Below are positions 20,454-30,232 of a stretch of 64,000 nucleotides of DNA, piece after piece (positions within the stretch are counted from its first letter, which is position 1; every line of letters starts with the position of its first letter). A model generated the notes under the pieces. That model ran no database searches. It was given only the letters and a program-made list of their open reading frames with translations, and was not told the DNA's origin. The stretch spans positions 62,001-126,000 of the forward strand of contig CAJXSH010000001.1 of the NCBI GenBank assembly GCA_913061005.1, written 5' to 3'. The position numbers and the translations under genes were made by a program. This DNA is from an uncultured Ectothiorhodospiraceae bacterium. GTDB lineage: Bacteria; Pseudomonadota; Gammaproteobacteria; Nitrococcales; Nitrococcaceae.

Positions 20454-21857
20454 ATGTTCGACAATCTCAGTGATCGGCTCGAGGCCATTGGCAAGCGCCT
20501 GCGCGGCAAAGGCCGGCTGACCGAAGACAACATCCAGGACACCCTGCGTGAAGTGCGCATGGCGCTGCTCGAGGCGGATGTCGCACTGCCGGTGGTCAAG
20601 GACTTTGTGGCGGCCGTGCGCGAGCGGGCGCTGGGTGCGGAGGTAATGAAAAGCCTCACCCCGGGGCAGGCCTTTATCAAGATCGTCAACGATGAGCTCG
20701 TCCAGGTCATGGGCGAGGCCAATGATGCGCTTGACCTCAGCGTCCGCCCCCCGGCGGTGGTGATGCTTGCCGGTCTGCAGGGCTCGGGCAAGACCACCAG
20801 TATCGCCAAGCTCGGCCGCTGGCTCCAGGAGCGCGATCACAAAAAGGTGCTGGCGGTCTCGGTTGATATCCACCGGCCGGCGGCGATTGATCAGTTGCAG
20901 CGCCTCGCCGGCGAGGTGGGCATCGATTTTTTCCCGACCGAACCGGGGGCGGATCCGGCAGCGACCGGCGAGGCCGCGCTCGAGCGGGCCCGGACCGGCT
21001 ACTACGATGTGCTGCTGGTGGATACCGCCGGGCGGCTGTCGATTGACGAGCAAATGATGGACGAGGCTCGCCGGGTGCATCATGCGGTGTCGCCCGCCGA
21101 GACGCTGTTCGTGGTCGACAGTATGACCGGGCAGGATGCGGCCAATACCGCCCGGGCATTCGATGCTGCCTTGCCGCTGACCGGGGTGATCCTCACCAAA
21201 GCCGACGGCGACGCGCGCGGCGGTGCGGCGCTATCCATCCGGCAGGTCACCGGCAAGCCCATCAAGTTTCTTGGCGTCGGTGAGAAGACCGATGCCCTCG
21301 AGCCTTTCTATCCCGATCGCATGGCCTCGCGCATCCTCGGTATGGGCGATGTCCTCAGCCTGGTCGAGGAGGTCGAGCGCAAGGTCGACCGGCAACAGGC
21401 CGAGCGCATGGCCGGCAAGCTCAAGAAAGGCAAAGGATTTGACCTCGAGGACATGCGCGATCAACTCCAGCAGGTCACTCAGATGGGCGGCATGGGCGGT
21501 CTGATGGACAAGCTCCCGGGGATGGGGCAGATGAGCGAGCAGGTCAGCCAGCAGATGGATGACGGCCAGCTGCGTCGGCAGATCGCGATCATCAACTCGA
21601 TGACACCCGGCGAGCGTCGCCGTCCCGATGTGCTCAACGGCTCGCGCAAGCGCCGTGTGGCCTCGGGCGCCGGGCTGCAGGTCCAGGATGTCAATCGTCT
21701 GCTCAAGCAGCACAAGCAGATGCAGAAGATGATGAAGCAGTTCAAAAAAGGCGGCATGCAAAAGATGATGCGTCAGCTTGGCGGTGGCGGTGGCGGCATG
21801 CCCGGCGGCGGTATGCCTCCGGGCGGCGGACTGCCACCGGGGCTTGGCGGGCGATAA
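20454..21857 (+). CDS. ffh: Signal recognition particle protein Ffh
   Basis: GTPase that binds 4.5S RNA and signal sequences of nascent membrane proteins. Domains in order: N-domain helical bundle (MFDNLSDRLEAIGKRL), G domain with GLQGSGKTTS, the DTAGRL and TKADGDARGG boxes, then the Met-rich M domain (QMQKMMKQFKKGGMQKMM). The C-terminus is a Gly/Pro/Met-rich tail. The ATG at 20454 has AGGAG about eleven bases upstream. Length 467 is normal. The ypjD-ffh-rpsP order is conserved in gammaproteobacteria. Confidence 0.97.
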   Translation: MFDNLSDRLEAIGKRLRGKGRLTEDNIQDTLREVRMALLEADVALPVVKDFVAAVRERALGAEVMKSLTPGQAFIKIVNDELVQVMGEANDALDLSVRPPAVVMLAGLQGSGKTTSIAKLGRWLQERDHKKVLAVSVDIHRPAAIDQLQRLAGEVGIDFFPTEPGADPAATGEAALERARTGYYDVLLVDTAGRLSIDEQMMDEARRVHHAVSPAETLFVVDSMTGQDAANTARAFDAALPLTGVILTKADGDARGGAALSIRQVTGKPIKFLGVGEKTDALEPFYPDRMASRILGMGDVLSLVEEVERKVDRQQAERMAGKLKKGKGFDLEDMRDQLQQVTQMGGMGGLMDKLPGMGQMSEQVSQQMDDGQLRRQIAIINSMTPGERRRPDVLNGSRKRRVASGAGLQVQDVNRLLKQHKQMQKMMKQFKKGGMQKMMRQLGGGGGGMPGGGMPPGGGLPPGLGGR

Positions 21858-21872
21858 CGCCCGGGGTAGAAT
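21844..21872 (+). promoter_or_regulatory. Sigma-70-like promoter of the rpsP operon
   Basis: TTGGCG (21844-21849), 17 bases, then TAGAAT (21867-21872). It overlaps the end of ffh and lies 40 bases before rpsP. A short hairpin (CGGGC-GATAAC-GCCCG) sits between the hexamers and might also end the ffh transcript. Confidence 0.6.
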
Positions 21873-21911
21873 GAACGGTTTACTAGTCGGCCTGATCAAT
21901 TAGGGACTTAC

Positions 21912-22172
21912 ATGGTTACGATTCGTCTTGCGCGCACCGGCGCCAAAAAGCGGCCTTTCTACCATCTCGTGGTGACCGACAGCCGGAACGCCCGGGACGG
22001 GCGCTTCATCGAGCGGCTGGGCTTTTTCAACCCTGTCGCAGCGGGCGAAGAGGTGCCGCTGCGGGTGGATGTCGAGCGCGCCCAGTACTGGCTCTCGAAA
22101 GGGGCGAAGCCCAGCGAGCGGGTCAGTCAGCTGTTGCGCCAGGCCCAGGCCGCCGAGAGCGCCAGCGCCTGA
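21912..22172 (+). CDS. rpsP: 30S ribosomal protein S16
   Basis: Small-subunit assembly protein. The N-terminus [20 protein letters not shown] and the [19 protein letters not shown] segment are diagnostic, and length 86 is normal. AGGGA lies seven bases before the ATG. It is the first gene of the universal rpsP-rimM-trmD-rplS operon. Confidence 0.98.
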   Translation: MVTIRLARTGAKKRPFYHLVVTDSRNARDGRFIERLGFFNPVAAGEEVPLRVDVERAQYWLSKGAKPSERVSQLLRQAQAAESASA

Positions 22173-22182
22173 GGGACGCGTG

Positions 22183-22704
22183 ATGGGGGCAGCCTCCGGG
22201 GATCAACCGGATTGTGTTGTCCTCGGCGAGGTGCTCGGGGCCCACGGTGTCCGCGGCGATCTGCGGATCTACTCGTGGACCCGGCCCAGGGAGAACATCC
22301 TTGAGTATTCGCGCTGGACCCTCGGGGCCGGCAGCGAGGCAGAACAATACAAGGTAGCCGCGACCCGCGTTCAGGGCCGCCATCTGCTGGCACGGCTGCA
22401 GGGGGTGGATCACCGCGACGCCGCCGAGGCACTCCGCGGTCAGCCGATTGTCGTTGGCCGCGACGCGCTGCCGGCAAAAGGCGACCACGAGTACTACTGG
22501 TGGGAGCTCAAGGGACTGGTCGTGGAGACCCGCGACGGTCATCGGCTCGGACGGGTCAGCGGGCTCATGGAAACCGGCGCCAATGACGTGCTGGTCGTGG
22601 ATGGCGAGAAGCGCCACCTGATTCCGTATGCGCCGGGGCGCTACGTCGAGTCGGTGGATCTTGCCGCGGGCCGGATGCAGGTGGACTGGGATCCGGAGTT
22701 TTGA
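22183..22704 (+). CDS. rimM: 16S rRNA processing/maturation factor RimM
   Basis: Assists assembly of the 30S head, acting with S19. The N-terminal domain shows LGEVLGAHGVRGDLRI and the PRC-barrel half shows YYWWELKGLVVET and the LIPYAPGRYVESVD end. The start is ATG 22183, with GAGGGA six bases upstream; GTG 22180 is also possible. It lies ten bases after rpsP and six before trmD. Confidence 0.96.
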   Translation: MGAASGDQPDCVVLGEVLGAHGVRGDLRIYSWTRPRENILEYSRWTLGAGSEAEQYKVAATRVQGRHLLARLQGVDHRDAAEALRGQPIVVGRDALPAKGDHEYYWWELKGLVVETRDGHRLGRVSGLMETGANDVLVVDGEKRHLIPYAPGRYVESVDLAAGRMQVDWDPEF

Positions 22705-22710
22705 ACGGGA

Positions 22711-23448
22711 ATGCGATTCGATGTCATCACGCTGTTCCCGGAGATGGTCGCCTCGGCGCTTGGCTACGGGGTCATTGGTCGGGCGCTCGATGAGGGTCGG
22801 CTGGAGCTGGTGACCTGGAACCCGCGGGATTACGCGGATGATGCCCACCGAACGGTGGATGACCGGCCCTACGGCGGCGGCCCGGGCATGGTGATGAAAG
22901 TCGCGCCGCTGCTCGCGGCCATCCGCGCTGCCCGAGAGGCGGCAGCGCCGGCCCCGGTGATCTATCTCTCGCCGGAGGGCGCGAAGCTGGATGGCGGGCG
23001 TGCGCAGGCGCTGGCACAACGCTCGCGGGTCATTCTGCTGTGCGGGCGGTATGAGGGCATCGACCAACGGGTCATCGACCTTGAGGTCGACATGGAATTG
23101 TCCATTGGCGATTTTGTCGTCAGTGGCGGAGAGTTGCCGGCGTTGCTGGTGGTGGATGCGGTCGCGCGTCATCTGCCGGGTGTGCTCGGGCACGCGGAAT
23201 CAGCCGAGCAGGATGCCTTTTCGCAGGGCCTGCTGGACTGCCCGCACTACACTCGGCCCGAGGTGGCCGAGGGCCAGTCGGTGCCGCCGGTGCTGCTGAG
23301 CGGAGACCACCAGGCGGTGGCTCGCTGGCGACGGCGGATGGCCATTGGCCGGACCTGGGAGAAAAGACCGGATCTGCTGGAAAGCCGCGGGCTCAGCGAC
23401 GAAGAACAGGCCCTGCTGGACGACTATCGGGGCGATGGAACTGACTGA
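22711..23448 (+). CDS. trmD: tRNA (guanine(37)-N1)-methyltransferase
   Basis: Methylates G37 next to the anticodon, preventing frameshifting, using SAM bound in a trefoil knot. The N-terminus [12 protein letters not shown], the [10 protein letters not shown] loop and [12 protein letters not shown] (knot) with the [12 protein letters not shown] segment are family hallmarks. Length 245 is normal. The gene is in its usual place between rimM and rplS. Confidence 0.97.
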   Translation: MRFDVITLFPEMVASALGYGVIGRALDEGRLELVTWNPRDYADDAHRTVDDRPYGGGPGMVMKVAPLLAAIRAAREAAAPAPVIYLSPEGAKLDGGRAQALAQRSRVILLCGRYEGIDQRVIDLEVDMELSIGDFVVSGGELPALLVVDAVARHLPGVLGHAESAEQDAFSQGLLDCPHYTRPEVAEGQSVPPVLLSGDHQAVARWRRRMAIGRTWEKRPDLLESRGLSDEEQALLDDYRGDGTD

Positions 23449-23462
23449 CAAGGGATGCTGGA

Positions 23463-23840
23463 ATGAGCAACATCATTGACGAACTCGAGCGCGAGCAGGT
23501 CGAGAAGACCGGCCGCAATCTCGATGACATCAACCCGGGCGATACGGTGCTCGTCAACGTCTGGGTGCGTGAGGGCAACCGCGAACGCACGCAGCCCTTC
23601 GAGGGCGTGGTCATTGCCAAGCGGAACCGGGGGCTGAATTCATCGTTCACCCTTCGCAAGGTCTCCCACGGCGAGGGTGTGGAGCGGGTGTTCCAGCTGC
23701 ACTCCCCGCTGATCGAGAGCATGCAGGTCAAGCGCCGGGGCGATGTCCGTCGGGCCAAGCTCTACTTCCTGCGCGAGCGCAGCGGCAAGTCGGCCCGGAT
23801 CAAGGAGAAGGTCCGGTCCAAGAACCGCTCGGCGAGCTGA
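23463..23840 (+). CDS. rplS: 50S ribosomal protein L19
   Basis: Ribosomal protein at the 30S-50S interface. [12 protein letters not shown], the [18 protein letters not shown] segment, [13 protein letters not shown] and the C-terminal basic tail are typical. Length 125 is slightly longer than E. coli L19 because of a short basic extension. GGGATGGA-type purines precede the ATG. It is the last gene of the rpsP operon, and serB converges on it. Confidence 0.97.
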   Translation: MSNIIDELEREQVEKTGRNLDDINPGDTVLVNVWVREGNRERTQPFEGVVIAKRNRGLNSSFTLRKVSHGEGVERVFQLHSPLIESMQVKRRGDVRRAKLYFLRERSGKSARIKEKVRSKNRSAS

Positions 23841-23881
23841 CCCGGCCTCAAGCCCCGATCGTTCTGCTCGACGCCGGCAAG

Positions 23882-23900
23882 GCCCGCCTAGTGCGGGCTT
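23882..23900 (+). terminator. Possible intrinsic terminator for the rpsP operon, overlapping the serB stop
   Basis: GCCCGC-CTAGT-GCGGGC forms a perfect six-base-pair stem with a five-base loop, followed on the plus strand by a short CTTTC. The serB stop codon lies in the loop. The weak T-run makes it only a moderate candidate. Confidence 0.45.
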
Positions 23901-25120
23901 TCGGCGTCGTTCATCCCCATCAGGTATAACACCCCATCCAGGCCGATGGTGGATATCGCCTGGCGGGCACTGCGCTGGACCAGTGGCTTGGCATGAAAGG
24001 CGATGCCAAGGCCGGCGATGCCCAGCATGGGCAGATCGTTGGCACCATCACCCACGGCGATGACCTGGGCCAGGTCGATGCCCATTTCGTCGGCCAGTGA
24101 GCGAACCAGCTCCGCCTTGCGCTCACCATCGATCACCGGTTCGCGGACCCGCCCGGTCAGACGCCCGTCGACGATCTCGAGGCGGTTGGCGTGGACCACA
24201 TCCAGTGGCAGCAGGGTCTGCAGGTGTTCACCAAAGAAGTCGAATCCGCCGGAGATGACAGCGGTCCGGTAGCCGAGCAGCTTCAACGTCTTGAGCAAGC
24301 GATCCGCGCCCTCGGTCAGTGTGAGCCGTTGGGCGACCCTGGACAGCACGGCGGTATCCAGTCCTTCCAGTAACGCCACCCGCCGGGTCAGGCTTTCCCG
24401 AAAATCGATCTCGCCGCGCATCGCCGCCGCGGTGATCCCGGCGACCGCCTCGCCAACCCCCGCCTCGCGGGCGAGTTCGTCGATGACCTCCTCGTGGATC
24501 AGCGTTGAGTCCATATCGAAGACCACCAGGCGACGATTGCGGCGGTAGAAGTTGTCCTGCTGAAACGAGATATCGATGTCCATCTCCTGCGAGATCGACA
24601 GAAACTGGGCTTTCATCGCATCCGGGTCGTCGGGTTCTCCGCGCAGGCTGAGCTCGAGACAGGCGCGCCCGGCATTGAGATCTTCATGCAGCGGGCTGCG
24701 GGCGGACAGGCGGACAATATCCTCGATATTCAATCCGTGGTCGGTGGTCACCGCGGCAATGCGGGCAATCTGGGCCGCTGTCACGCGACGCCCCAGCAGG
24801 GTCAGTACGTAGGCGGGCTGGCGTTGTCCGGTCACCCACTGCTGGTACTCGTCGCTGGGCACGGGCTGAAAACGCACCCGCAGATCCAGTTGATGGGCCT
24901 CGAAGAGAAAATCCTTGAGCACCGCGGCCGATTGGGATCCTTCGGGGAGTTTGATGAGGATGCCAAGGGCGAGGTTTTCGTGGACCATCGCCTGGCTGAT
25001 ATCCAGGACCCGCACGCCGTATTCGGCGAGGATGCCCATCAATACGGCGGTGATGCCGGGGCGGTCACTGCCGGAGATGTTGATCAGCAGGATCTCGCGG
25101 GCATTGTGGGAATCGCTCAT
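23888..25120 (-). CDS. serB: Phosphoserine phosphatase with two ACT domains
   Basis: Last step of serine biosynthesis. Residues 1-180 hold two ACT-like regulatory domains ([18 protein letters not shown], and [17 protein letters not shown]), followed by the HAD phosphatase core with [17 protein letters not shown] (nucleophile Asp), [11 protein letters not shown] and [12 protein letters not shown]. At 410 residues it is the long SerB form seen in Pseudomonas and mycobacteria, rather than the 322-residue E. coli form. ACT domains suggest amino-acid feedback. It diverges from msrB, with 62 bases between. Confidence 0.95.
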   Translation of the reverse strand: MSDSHNAREILLINISGSDRPGITAVLMGILAEYGVRVLDISQAMVHENLALGILIKLPEGSQSAAVLKDFLFEAHQLDLRVRFQPVPSDEYQQWVTGQRQPAYVLTLLGRRVTAAQIARIAAVTTDHGLNIEDIVRLSARSPLHEDLNAGRACLELSLRGEPDDPDAMKAQFLSISQEMDIDISFQQDNFYRRNRRLVVFDMDSTLIHEEVIDELAREAGVGEAVAGITAAAMRGEIDFRESLTRRVALLEGLDTAVLSRVAQRLTLTEGADRLLKTLKLLGYRTAVISGGFDFFGEHLQTLLPLDVVHANRLEIVDGRLTGRVREPVIDGERKAELVRSLADEMGIDLAQVIAVGDGANDLPMLGIAGLGIAFHAKPLVQRSARQAISTIGLDGVLYLMGMNDAESPH

Positions 25121-25182
25121 GGGCTCGCTCGCTGGCCGGGTATCACGCTATTGTAGGGCAAATTCTCCGGGAGCCGGTTGCA

Positions 25183-25584
25183 ATGAGTGAAGATGAGGGA
25201 TTCGCCGGGGTGGACTGGCGGCAGCGATTGACCCCCGAGCAGTATCGGGTCACCCGCGAGCATGGCACCGAGCCGCCTTTCAGCGGCGAGTACAACGATT
25301 TCAAAGGCGATGGCCAGTTCGATTGCGTCTGCTGTGGCCAGCCGCTTTTCGACAGCGCGCAGAAGTACGATTCGGGCTCGGGATGGCCGAGTTTCTGGGA
25401 CCCGGTCAGCGAGGCGGCCATCGTCACCCGGGCGGACAACAGCCTTGGCATGCGGCGTGTCGAAGTCCTCTGCCGTCGCTGCGATGCCCATCTCGGGCAT
25501 GTCTTTCCCGACGGCCCGCCACCCACCGGACAGCGCTATTGCATCAATTCCCTGGCGCTGGTGTTTCGTCCGCGCCACGACTGA
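25183..25584 (+). CDS. msrB: Peptide-methionine (R)-S-oxide reductase
   Basis: Repairs oxidised methionine (R-sulfoxide) in proteins. The structural zinc is held by Cys48/Cys51 and Cys97/Cys100 (CRRC), and the catalytic Cys120 lies in RYCINS. The GSGWPSFW and GHVFPDGP motifs are present. Length 133, with no signal peptide, so cytoplasmic. GGGAG lies upstream of the ATG. Confidence 0.97.
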   Translation: MSEDEGFAGVDWRQRLTPEQYRVTREHGTEPPFSGEYNDFKGDGQFDCVCCGQPLFDSAQKYDSGSGWPSFWDPVSEAAIVTRADNSLGMRRVEVLCRRCDAHLGHVFPDGPPPTGQRYCINSLALVFRPRHD

Positions 25585-25593
25585 GCCGGCGGC

Positions 25594-25636
25594 TTGTGGC
25601 ACAGCGGGCTGCATCGGTATGATCAAAAACTGATCA
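25594..25636 (+). promoter_or_regulatory. Promoter with paired TGATCA sites before the acetolactate synthase gene
   Basis: TTGTGG (25594-25599), 18 bases, TATGAT (25618-25623) makes a reasonable sigma-70 promoter. Two self-complementary TGATCA hexamers (25620-25625 and 25631-25636), eleven bases apart, overlap the -10 and the expected start point. That is one helical turn, a spacing that would suit an operator. No regulator is identified. Confidence 0.45.
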
Positions 25637-25662
25637 CAACTATCTGATTTTGAGACAACGAC

Positions 25663-27552
25663 ATGCAGGATCCCGCCCCCTCCACCGAGCTTGATCAAGC
25701 GCCGGGCCAGCCCGGCGGTCACCCCAGCCACCCCCGTGCCGGCGAGCGTATGAGCGGGGCGGAAATGGTGGTCGAGGTGCTGGCCCAGGAAGGGGTGGGT
25801 ACCGTATTCGGCTACAGCGGCGGCGCCATTCTGCCGACCTATGATGCGATCTTCCGCTACAACGAGCGGGAACGCACCGCGGATGGCGCCGATCCGATGC
25901 CACTGATTGTCCCGGCCAACGAGCAGGGCGCCGGGTTCATGGCCGCCGGCTATGCCCGTAGCAGCGGCGAGGTCGGTGTGTTTCTGGTGACTTCCGGCCC
26001 CGGTGCCACCAATACGGTCACCCCGATTCGCGATTGCATGGCCGACTCGGTGCCGGTGGTCTGTATCACCGGTCAGGTGGCGCGTGGTGCCATGGGCACC
26101 GATGCCTTCCAGGAAGCGCCCATCGTCAACATCATGGGCAACTGCGCCAAGCACGTGTTTTTGGTGACACGCCCCGAGCAGCTCGAGGAGACCATCCGCA
26201 CTGCATTCGAGGTGGCCCGCTCGGGACGGCCCGGCCCGGTGGTGGTGGACCTGCCCAAGGATGTGCAGAACTGGGTGGGCGAGTTCAAAGGCAGCGGGGT
26301 GCTTGGCATCCGGGGTTATCGGCAGCGCATGGAGGCCCTGCGGCAGACTGAGATCTCCGAGCGCAAGGCGCGGCAGTTTTTCGAGATGCTTGAAAAAGCC
26401 CGGCGGCCGCTGCTCTACATCGGTGGCGGTGCCATCCACGGCGATGGCAGCGAGGCGGTTTCGGCGTTTGCCCGGGAATACGGCATCCCCAGTGTCAGTA
26501 CGGTCATGGGCCTGGGCGCGGTCGACACCAAAGACCCGTTGCATCTGCACATGCTCGGCATGCACGGCACGGCCTATGCCAACTACGCCGTCGAGGACTG
26601 CGATTTCATCATCGCTGTCGGGTCGCGGTTTGACGACCGGGTGGCGGCCAAGGCCGAGCTGTTTGCCCCGCAGGCCGAGCATGTCGCACACATCGACATC
26701 GACGCGGCCGAAATCGGCAAGGTCAAGCGGGTGGACTGGTCCCATGTCGGAGAGGCCGGCCACGCCATGGAACAGCTGTTGGCCTACGGCCGGTCGATGG
26801 GCTTCGGGCCGGACTACAGCCGTTGGGCGGCTCACTGCGACAAGCTGCGTGACAAACACCCGATGGCGTTCAAGGAAGACGGCGCGCTCATCCAGCCTCA
26901 GGCGGTGATGCGCACCCTCAACGAGATCACCGGTGGCGAGGCCATCATCAGCACCGGTGTGGGCCAGCATCAGATGTGGGCGGCGCAGTATCTCGACTTC
27001 CGCAGGCCGCGACTCTGGATGACCTCCGGGTCGATGGGCACCATGGGGTTCGGTCTGCCGGCGGCGATCGGCGCGCAGTTCGCCAACCCCGGGGCGCTGG
27101 TTGTGGATGTTGACGGCGACGGCAGCCTGCGCATGAACCTTGGCGAGATGGAGACCGTCACCACCTACGGCCTGCCGGTCAAGATTCTGCTTTTGAACAA
27201 CAACGGCGATGGCATGGTCCGGCAGTGGCAGAAGCTGTATTTCAATGACCGCTTCTCTGCCAGCGACAAGTCCCTCCATCGCAAGGACTTCATCAAGGCC
27301 GCCGAGGCGGACGGCTTCGCATTCGCCCGACGCATCAGCGACCGGGGCGAGCTGCAGGCGGGGCTGCAGGCGTTCATCGATTTCGATGGTCCGGCCTTCC
27401 TCGAGGTCATGATCGACCCGGACGCCGGGGTCTATCCCATGGTGGGCCCGGGGATGGGCTACAAACAGATGGTCACCGGCGACTACATCCCGGGCCGTGA
27501 GGTGCCGGAGATTGGCAAAGGGGGGCGGGTCGACCCCAGTGAGGCCTTCTAG
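25663..27552 (+). CDS. ilvB: Acetolactate synthase-like large subunit, TPP enzyme
   Basis: Condenses pyruvate with pyruvate or 2-ketobutyrate in branched-chain amino acid synthesis. The three TPP-enzyme domains are visible: the N-terminal Pyr domain with GYSGGAILPTYDA and the catalytic Glu87 in PANEQGAGFMA; the central domain (SGRPGPVVVDLPKDVQ, VGSRFDDRV); and the PP domain with VDVDGDGSLRMNLGE and LLLNNNGDGMVRQWQ, the TPP-magnesium motif. The 629 residues include a Pro-rich extension of about 28; an ATG at residue 30 could be the true start. No ilvN/ilvH regulatory subunit follows, since htpG is next. Whether this is the main biosynthetic enzyme or a catabolic relative is open. Confidence 0.85.
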   Translation: MQDPAPSTELDQAPGQPGGHPSHPRAGERMSGAEMVVEVLAQEGVGTVFGYSGGAILPTYDAIFRYNERERTADGADPMPLIVPANEQGAGFMAAGYARSSGEVGVFLVTSGPGATNTVTPIRDCMADSVPVVCITGQVARGAMGTDAFQEAPIVNIMGNCAKHVFLVTRPEQLEETIRTAFEVARSGRPGPVVVDLPKDVQNWVGEFKGSGVLGIRGYRQRMEALRQTEISERKARQFFEMLEKARRPLLYIGGGAIHGDGSEAVSAFAREYGIPSVSTVMGLGAVDTKDPLHLHMLGMHGTAYANYAVEDCDFIIAVGSRFDDRVAAKAELFAPQAEHVAHIDIDAAEIGKVKRVDWSHVGEAGHAMEQLLAYGRSMGFGPDYSRWAAHCDKLRDKHPMAFKEDGALIQPQAVMRTLNEITGGEAIISTGVGQHQMWAAQYLDFRRPRLWMTSGSMGTMGFGLPAAIGAQFANPGALVVDVDGDGSLRMNLGEMETVTTYGLPVKILLLNNNGDGMVRQWQKLYFNDRFSASDKSLHRKDFIKAAEADGFAFARRISDRGELQAGLQAFIDFDGPAFLEVMIDPDAGVYPMVGPGMGYKQMVTGDYIPGREVPEIGKGGRVDPSEAF

Positions 27553-27578
27553 GCCTGTCGGCACTTTCCGTATCAGCG

Positions 27579-27607
27579 CTTGAATCCGTCAGGTTCTGTC
27601 CCTATTT
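27579..27607 (+). promoter_or_regulatory. Sigma-32-like heat-shock promoter of htpG
   Basis: CTTGAAT (27579-27585), a 14-base spacer and CCCTATTT (27600-27607) match the sigma-32 consensus CTTGAAA-N11..16-CCCCATnT at six of seven and seven of eight positions scored. It lies 22-40 bases before the htpG start, as expected for this chaperone. Confidence 0.75.
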
Positions 27608-27628
27608 CGAGGGAGGACAGGGCAACTG

Positions 27629-29509
27629 ATGGTAATGGATGGAACAATGAGCGAGACCCAGACACCCGAGACGCACGAATTCCAGGCCGAGGTCCGGCAG
27701 CTGCTGGATCTGATGATCCACTCCCTCTACAGCAACCGCGATATCTTCCTCCGCGAGCTGATCTCCAACGCCGCCGATGCCGCTGACCGGCTCCGGTTCG
27801 AGGCGCTGCAGGATGACACCCTGTTCGAGGACGACCCCGAGCCCCGGGTACAGATCGCCGTGGACAAAAACGCCAGGACCATCACCATCACCGACAACGG
27901 GATCGGCATGAACCGCGCCGATGTGATGGACAACCTCGGCACCATTGCCCGTTCGGGCACGCGCCGTTTTCTCGACGCACTGACCGGCGACCAGAAACAG
28001 GATGCCCAGCTGATCGGGCAGTTCGGCGTGGGCTTCTACTCGGCGTTCATCGTCGCTGACCGGGTTGTCGTCCATACCCGGCGCGCCGGCGAGCCGGCCG
28101 AGAACGGCGTACGCTGGGAGTCCGACGGCCGGGGTGAGTATGCCCTGCAGAGCGTCTCACGTCAGGCCCGGGGGACCGCCATCACCCTCCATCTGGGTGA
28201 AGATCAGGATGAGTTTCTTGAGCCGCAGCGGCTGCGGCAGATCGTGCGGCGCTATTCCGACCATATCGCGCTGCCCATCGAACTGCTCGGCGAGGACGAT
28301 GCGCCCGAGACCGTCAATCAGGCCTCGGCGCTGTGGATGCGGCCCAAGCGCGAGCTCGAGGACAGCGACTACGAGCAGTTCTACCAGCAGCTGACCTTCG
28401 ATCCGGAAAAGCCCTTGACCTGGATGCACAACAGCGTCGAGGGCAACCAGGCCTACACCAGCCTGCTTTATATCCCGGCGCAGCGACCGTTTGATCTTTT
28501 CGAACCCGAGTCCAGCCACGGGCTGCGGCTTTATGTGCGCCGCGTTTTCATCATGGAGGACAAGGAAAACCGGCTTTTGCCGCGCTATCTGCGGTTTGTT
28601 CGCGGCGTTGTGGACTCGGACGATCTGCCACTGAACGTCTCGCGTGAGATCCTCCAGCACAACCGACTCATCGATCGCATCCGCGGCGCATCGACCAAAC
28701 GGGTTCTGGATGCGCTGGCCCGCCTGGCCGAGGACGACCCCCAGGCCTATGGCCGTTTCTGGTCGGCCTTCGGGACCGTGCTCAAGGAAGGGCCGGTGGA
28801 AGACCCCGGCAATGCCGAGAAGATCGCCGGGCTGCTGCGTTTTCACTCCACCCATGATGAGACCGGGCCGAATGTATCGCTGGCCGACTATGTCGGTCGC
28901 ATGCAGTCCGGGCAGAAAGCGATCTACTACCTCACCGGCGAGGGGCTGGCCGCGGTGCGTAACAGCCCCCACCTGGAGGTTTTCCGCAAGCGGGGCATCG
29001 AGGTATTGCTGCTGGCCGAGCCGATCGATGAATGGCTGGTCGCCCATCTGAGCGAGTACGACGGTACGCCGCTGCGCTCGGCCGGCAAGGGCGAGCTTGA
29101 CCTCGACGAGCTGCCCGAGGCCGAGGCGGACGAGAAGGCCGATGAGACGCCGGATGCCTCGGTGCAGGCGTTGATCGACCGGCTGGGCGAGACGCTGGGC
29201 GAGCGGGTGTCGGCGGTTCGCTCGAGCACCCGCCTGACCGATTCGCCGGCGTGTATTGTCGTCGGCGAGCATGAGTTCGGGTTGAACATGCAACGCATGC
29301 TCGAGGCGGCGGGGCACGATCTGCCCGCGCAAAAGCCGGTGCTCGAGATCAATCCCACCCACCCGCTCATCACCCGGCTGGCCGGGGACGAGTCGGCCTC
29401 GCTGGAGGACTGGGGGGCACTGTTGCTGGAACAGTCCATCCTCATGGACGGCGGGCGGCTGGACGATCCGGCGGCGTTTGTCCGTCGCATGAACCGGCTG
29501 CTCGACTGA
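27629..29509 (+). CDS. htpG: Molecular chaperone HtpG (Hsp90)
   Basis: ATP-dependent cytosolic chaperone. The N-terminal ATPase signatures are [40 protein letters not shown] and [11 protein letters not shown]. The middle domain has [16 protein letters not shown]. The start at 27629 has GGAGGA eleven bases upstream; the ATG at 27647 ([16 protein letters not shown]) would match E. coli HtpG length more closely and is a real alternative. Its TGA overlaps the minC start (TGATG), an unusual coupling of htpG with the min genes. Confidence 0.97.
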   Translation: MVMDGTMSETQTPETHEFQAEVRQLLDLMIHSLYSNRDIFLRELISNAADAADRLRFEALQDDTLFEDDPEPRVQIAVDKNARTITITDNGIGMNRADVMDNLGTIARSGTRRFLDALTGDQKQDAQLIGQFGVGFYSAFIVADRVVVHTRRAGEPAENGVRWESDGRGEYALQSVSRQARGTAITLHLGEDQDEFLEPQRLRQIVRRYSDHIALPIELLGEDDAPETVNQASALWMRPKRELEDSDYEQFYQQLTFDPEKPLTWMHNSVEGNQAYTSLLYIPAQRPFDLFEPESSHGLRLYVRRVFIMEDKENRLLPRYLRFVRGVVDSDDLPLNVSREILQHNRLIDRIRGASTKRVLDALARLAEDDPQAYGRFWSAFGTVLKEGPVEDPGNAEKIAGLLRFHSTHDETGPNVSLADYVGRMQSGQKAIYYLTGEGLAAVRNSPHLEVFRKRGIEVLLLAEPIDEWLVAHLSEYDGTPLRSAGKGELDLDELPEAEADEKADETPDASVQALIDRLGETLGERVSAVRSSTRLTDSPACIVVGEHEFGLNMQRMLEAAGHDLPAQKPVLEINPTHPLITRLAGDESASLEDWGALLLEQSILMDGGRLDDPAAFVRRMNRLLD

Positions 29510-30219
29510 TGTCGGCAACCGAGGCCTTCACGCTGAAGGGGCGGATGGCGACCCTGTCGGTGCTCGAGATCATCGACCCGGGACAGCTTTTCGATCAGCT
29601 GGATCAGCGGCTTGGCCAGGTGCCCGGGTTCTTTGACGGCATGCCATTGGTGGTGATGCCCGGCCCCGGGGTGGATTTCAGCCAAGAGGCGTTTGCCGCA
29701 CTGATTGACGGGTTGCGTGAGCGCGGCCTGCTGCCGGTGGCGGGCAGCGGAGTGCCGGCTGCGGTGGCCGCCGCGGCCGGGCTGGGGGTAATGCGCAATC
29801 CGGCGGGCCACGAGCGCGCCGAGAAGCCATCGCCGGCGAATAACGGTGCCGCCACCGGGCAGCCCCCTGCGGGGGGGCGGGACAATCCCCGGGGCCCGGC
29901 ACGGCGGGTGGATCAGCCGGTGCGCTCGGGTCAGCAGATCTATGCGCGCGGGGGCGATCTGGTGGTGACCGCACCGGTCAGCGCCGGGGCCGAGGTGATG
30001 GCCGATGGCCACGTGCACATCTACGGCGCACTCCGCGGCCGGGCGCTGGCCGGGGTGCAAGGGGACCGGGATGCGCGTATCTTTTGCCAATCGCTGGAGG
30101 CCGAGCTGGTGGCGGTGGCCGGTCAGTATCGACTCAGCGAACAGCTGCCGGGACGTCTGCGGGGCAAACCGGCGATGATGGGCCTGCAGCAGGACGAATT
30201 GCAGGTCGAGGCACTCTGA
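29509..30219 (+). CDS. minC: Septum site-determining protein MinC
   Basis: FtsZ inhibitor positioned by MinD. The N-terminal domain (residues 1-95) shows [16 protein letters not shown]. An Ala/Pro/Gly-rich linker is followed by the right-handed beta-helix domain with [38 protein letters not shown] and [18 protein letters not shown], the MinD-interacting face. Length 236 is normal. The gene is overlapped by htpG and is 13 bases before minD. Confidence 0.96.
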   Translation: MSATEAFTLKGRMATLSVLEIIDPGQLFDQLDQRLGQVPGFFDGMPLVVMPGPGVDFSQEAFAALIDGLRERGLLPVAGSGVPAAVAAAAGLGVMRNPAGHERAEKPSPANNGAATGQPPAGGRDNPRGPARRVDQPVRSGQQIYARGGDLVVTAPVSAGAEVMADGHVHIYGALRGRALAGVQGDRDARIFCQSLEAELVAVAGQYRLSEQLPGRLRGKPAMMGLQQDELQVEAL

Positions 30220-30232
30220 TTCGGAGGTGAAC

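Noticed and set aside
25117..27564. 815-codon minus-strand open frame opposite the acetolactate synthase gene
   Set aside because: Long antisense frames are expected in GC-rich genes. The plus strand encodes a full TPP enzyme, and the minus product looks low-complexity with no SD.
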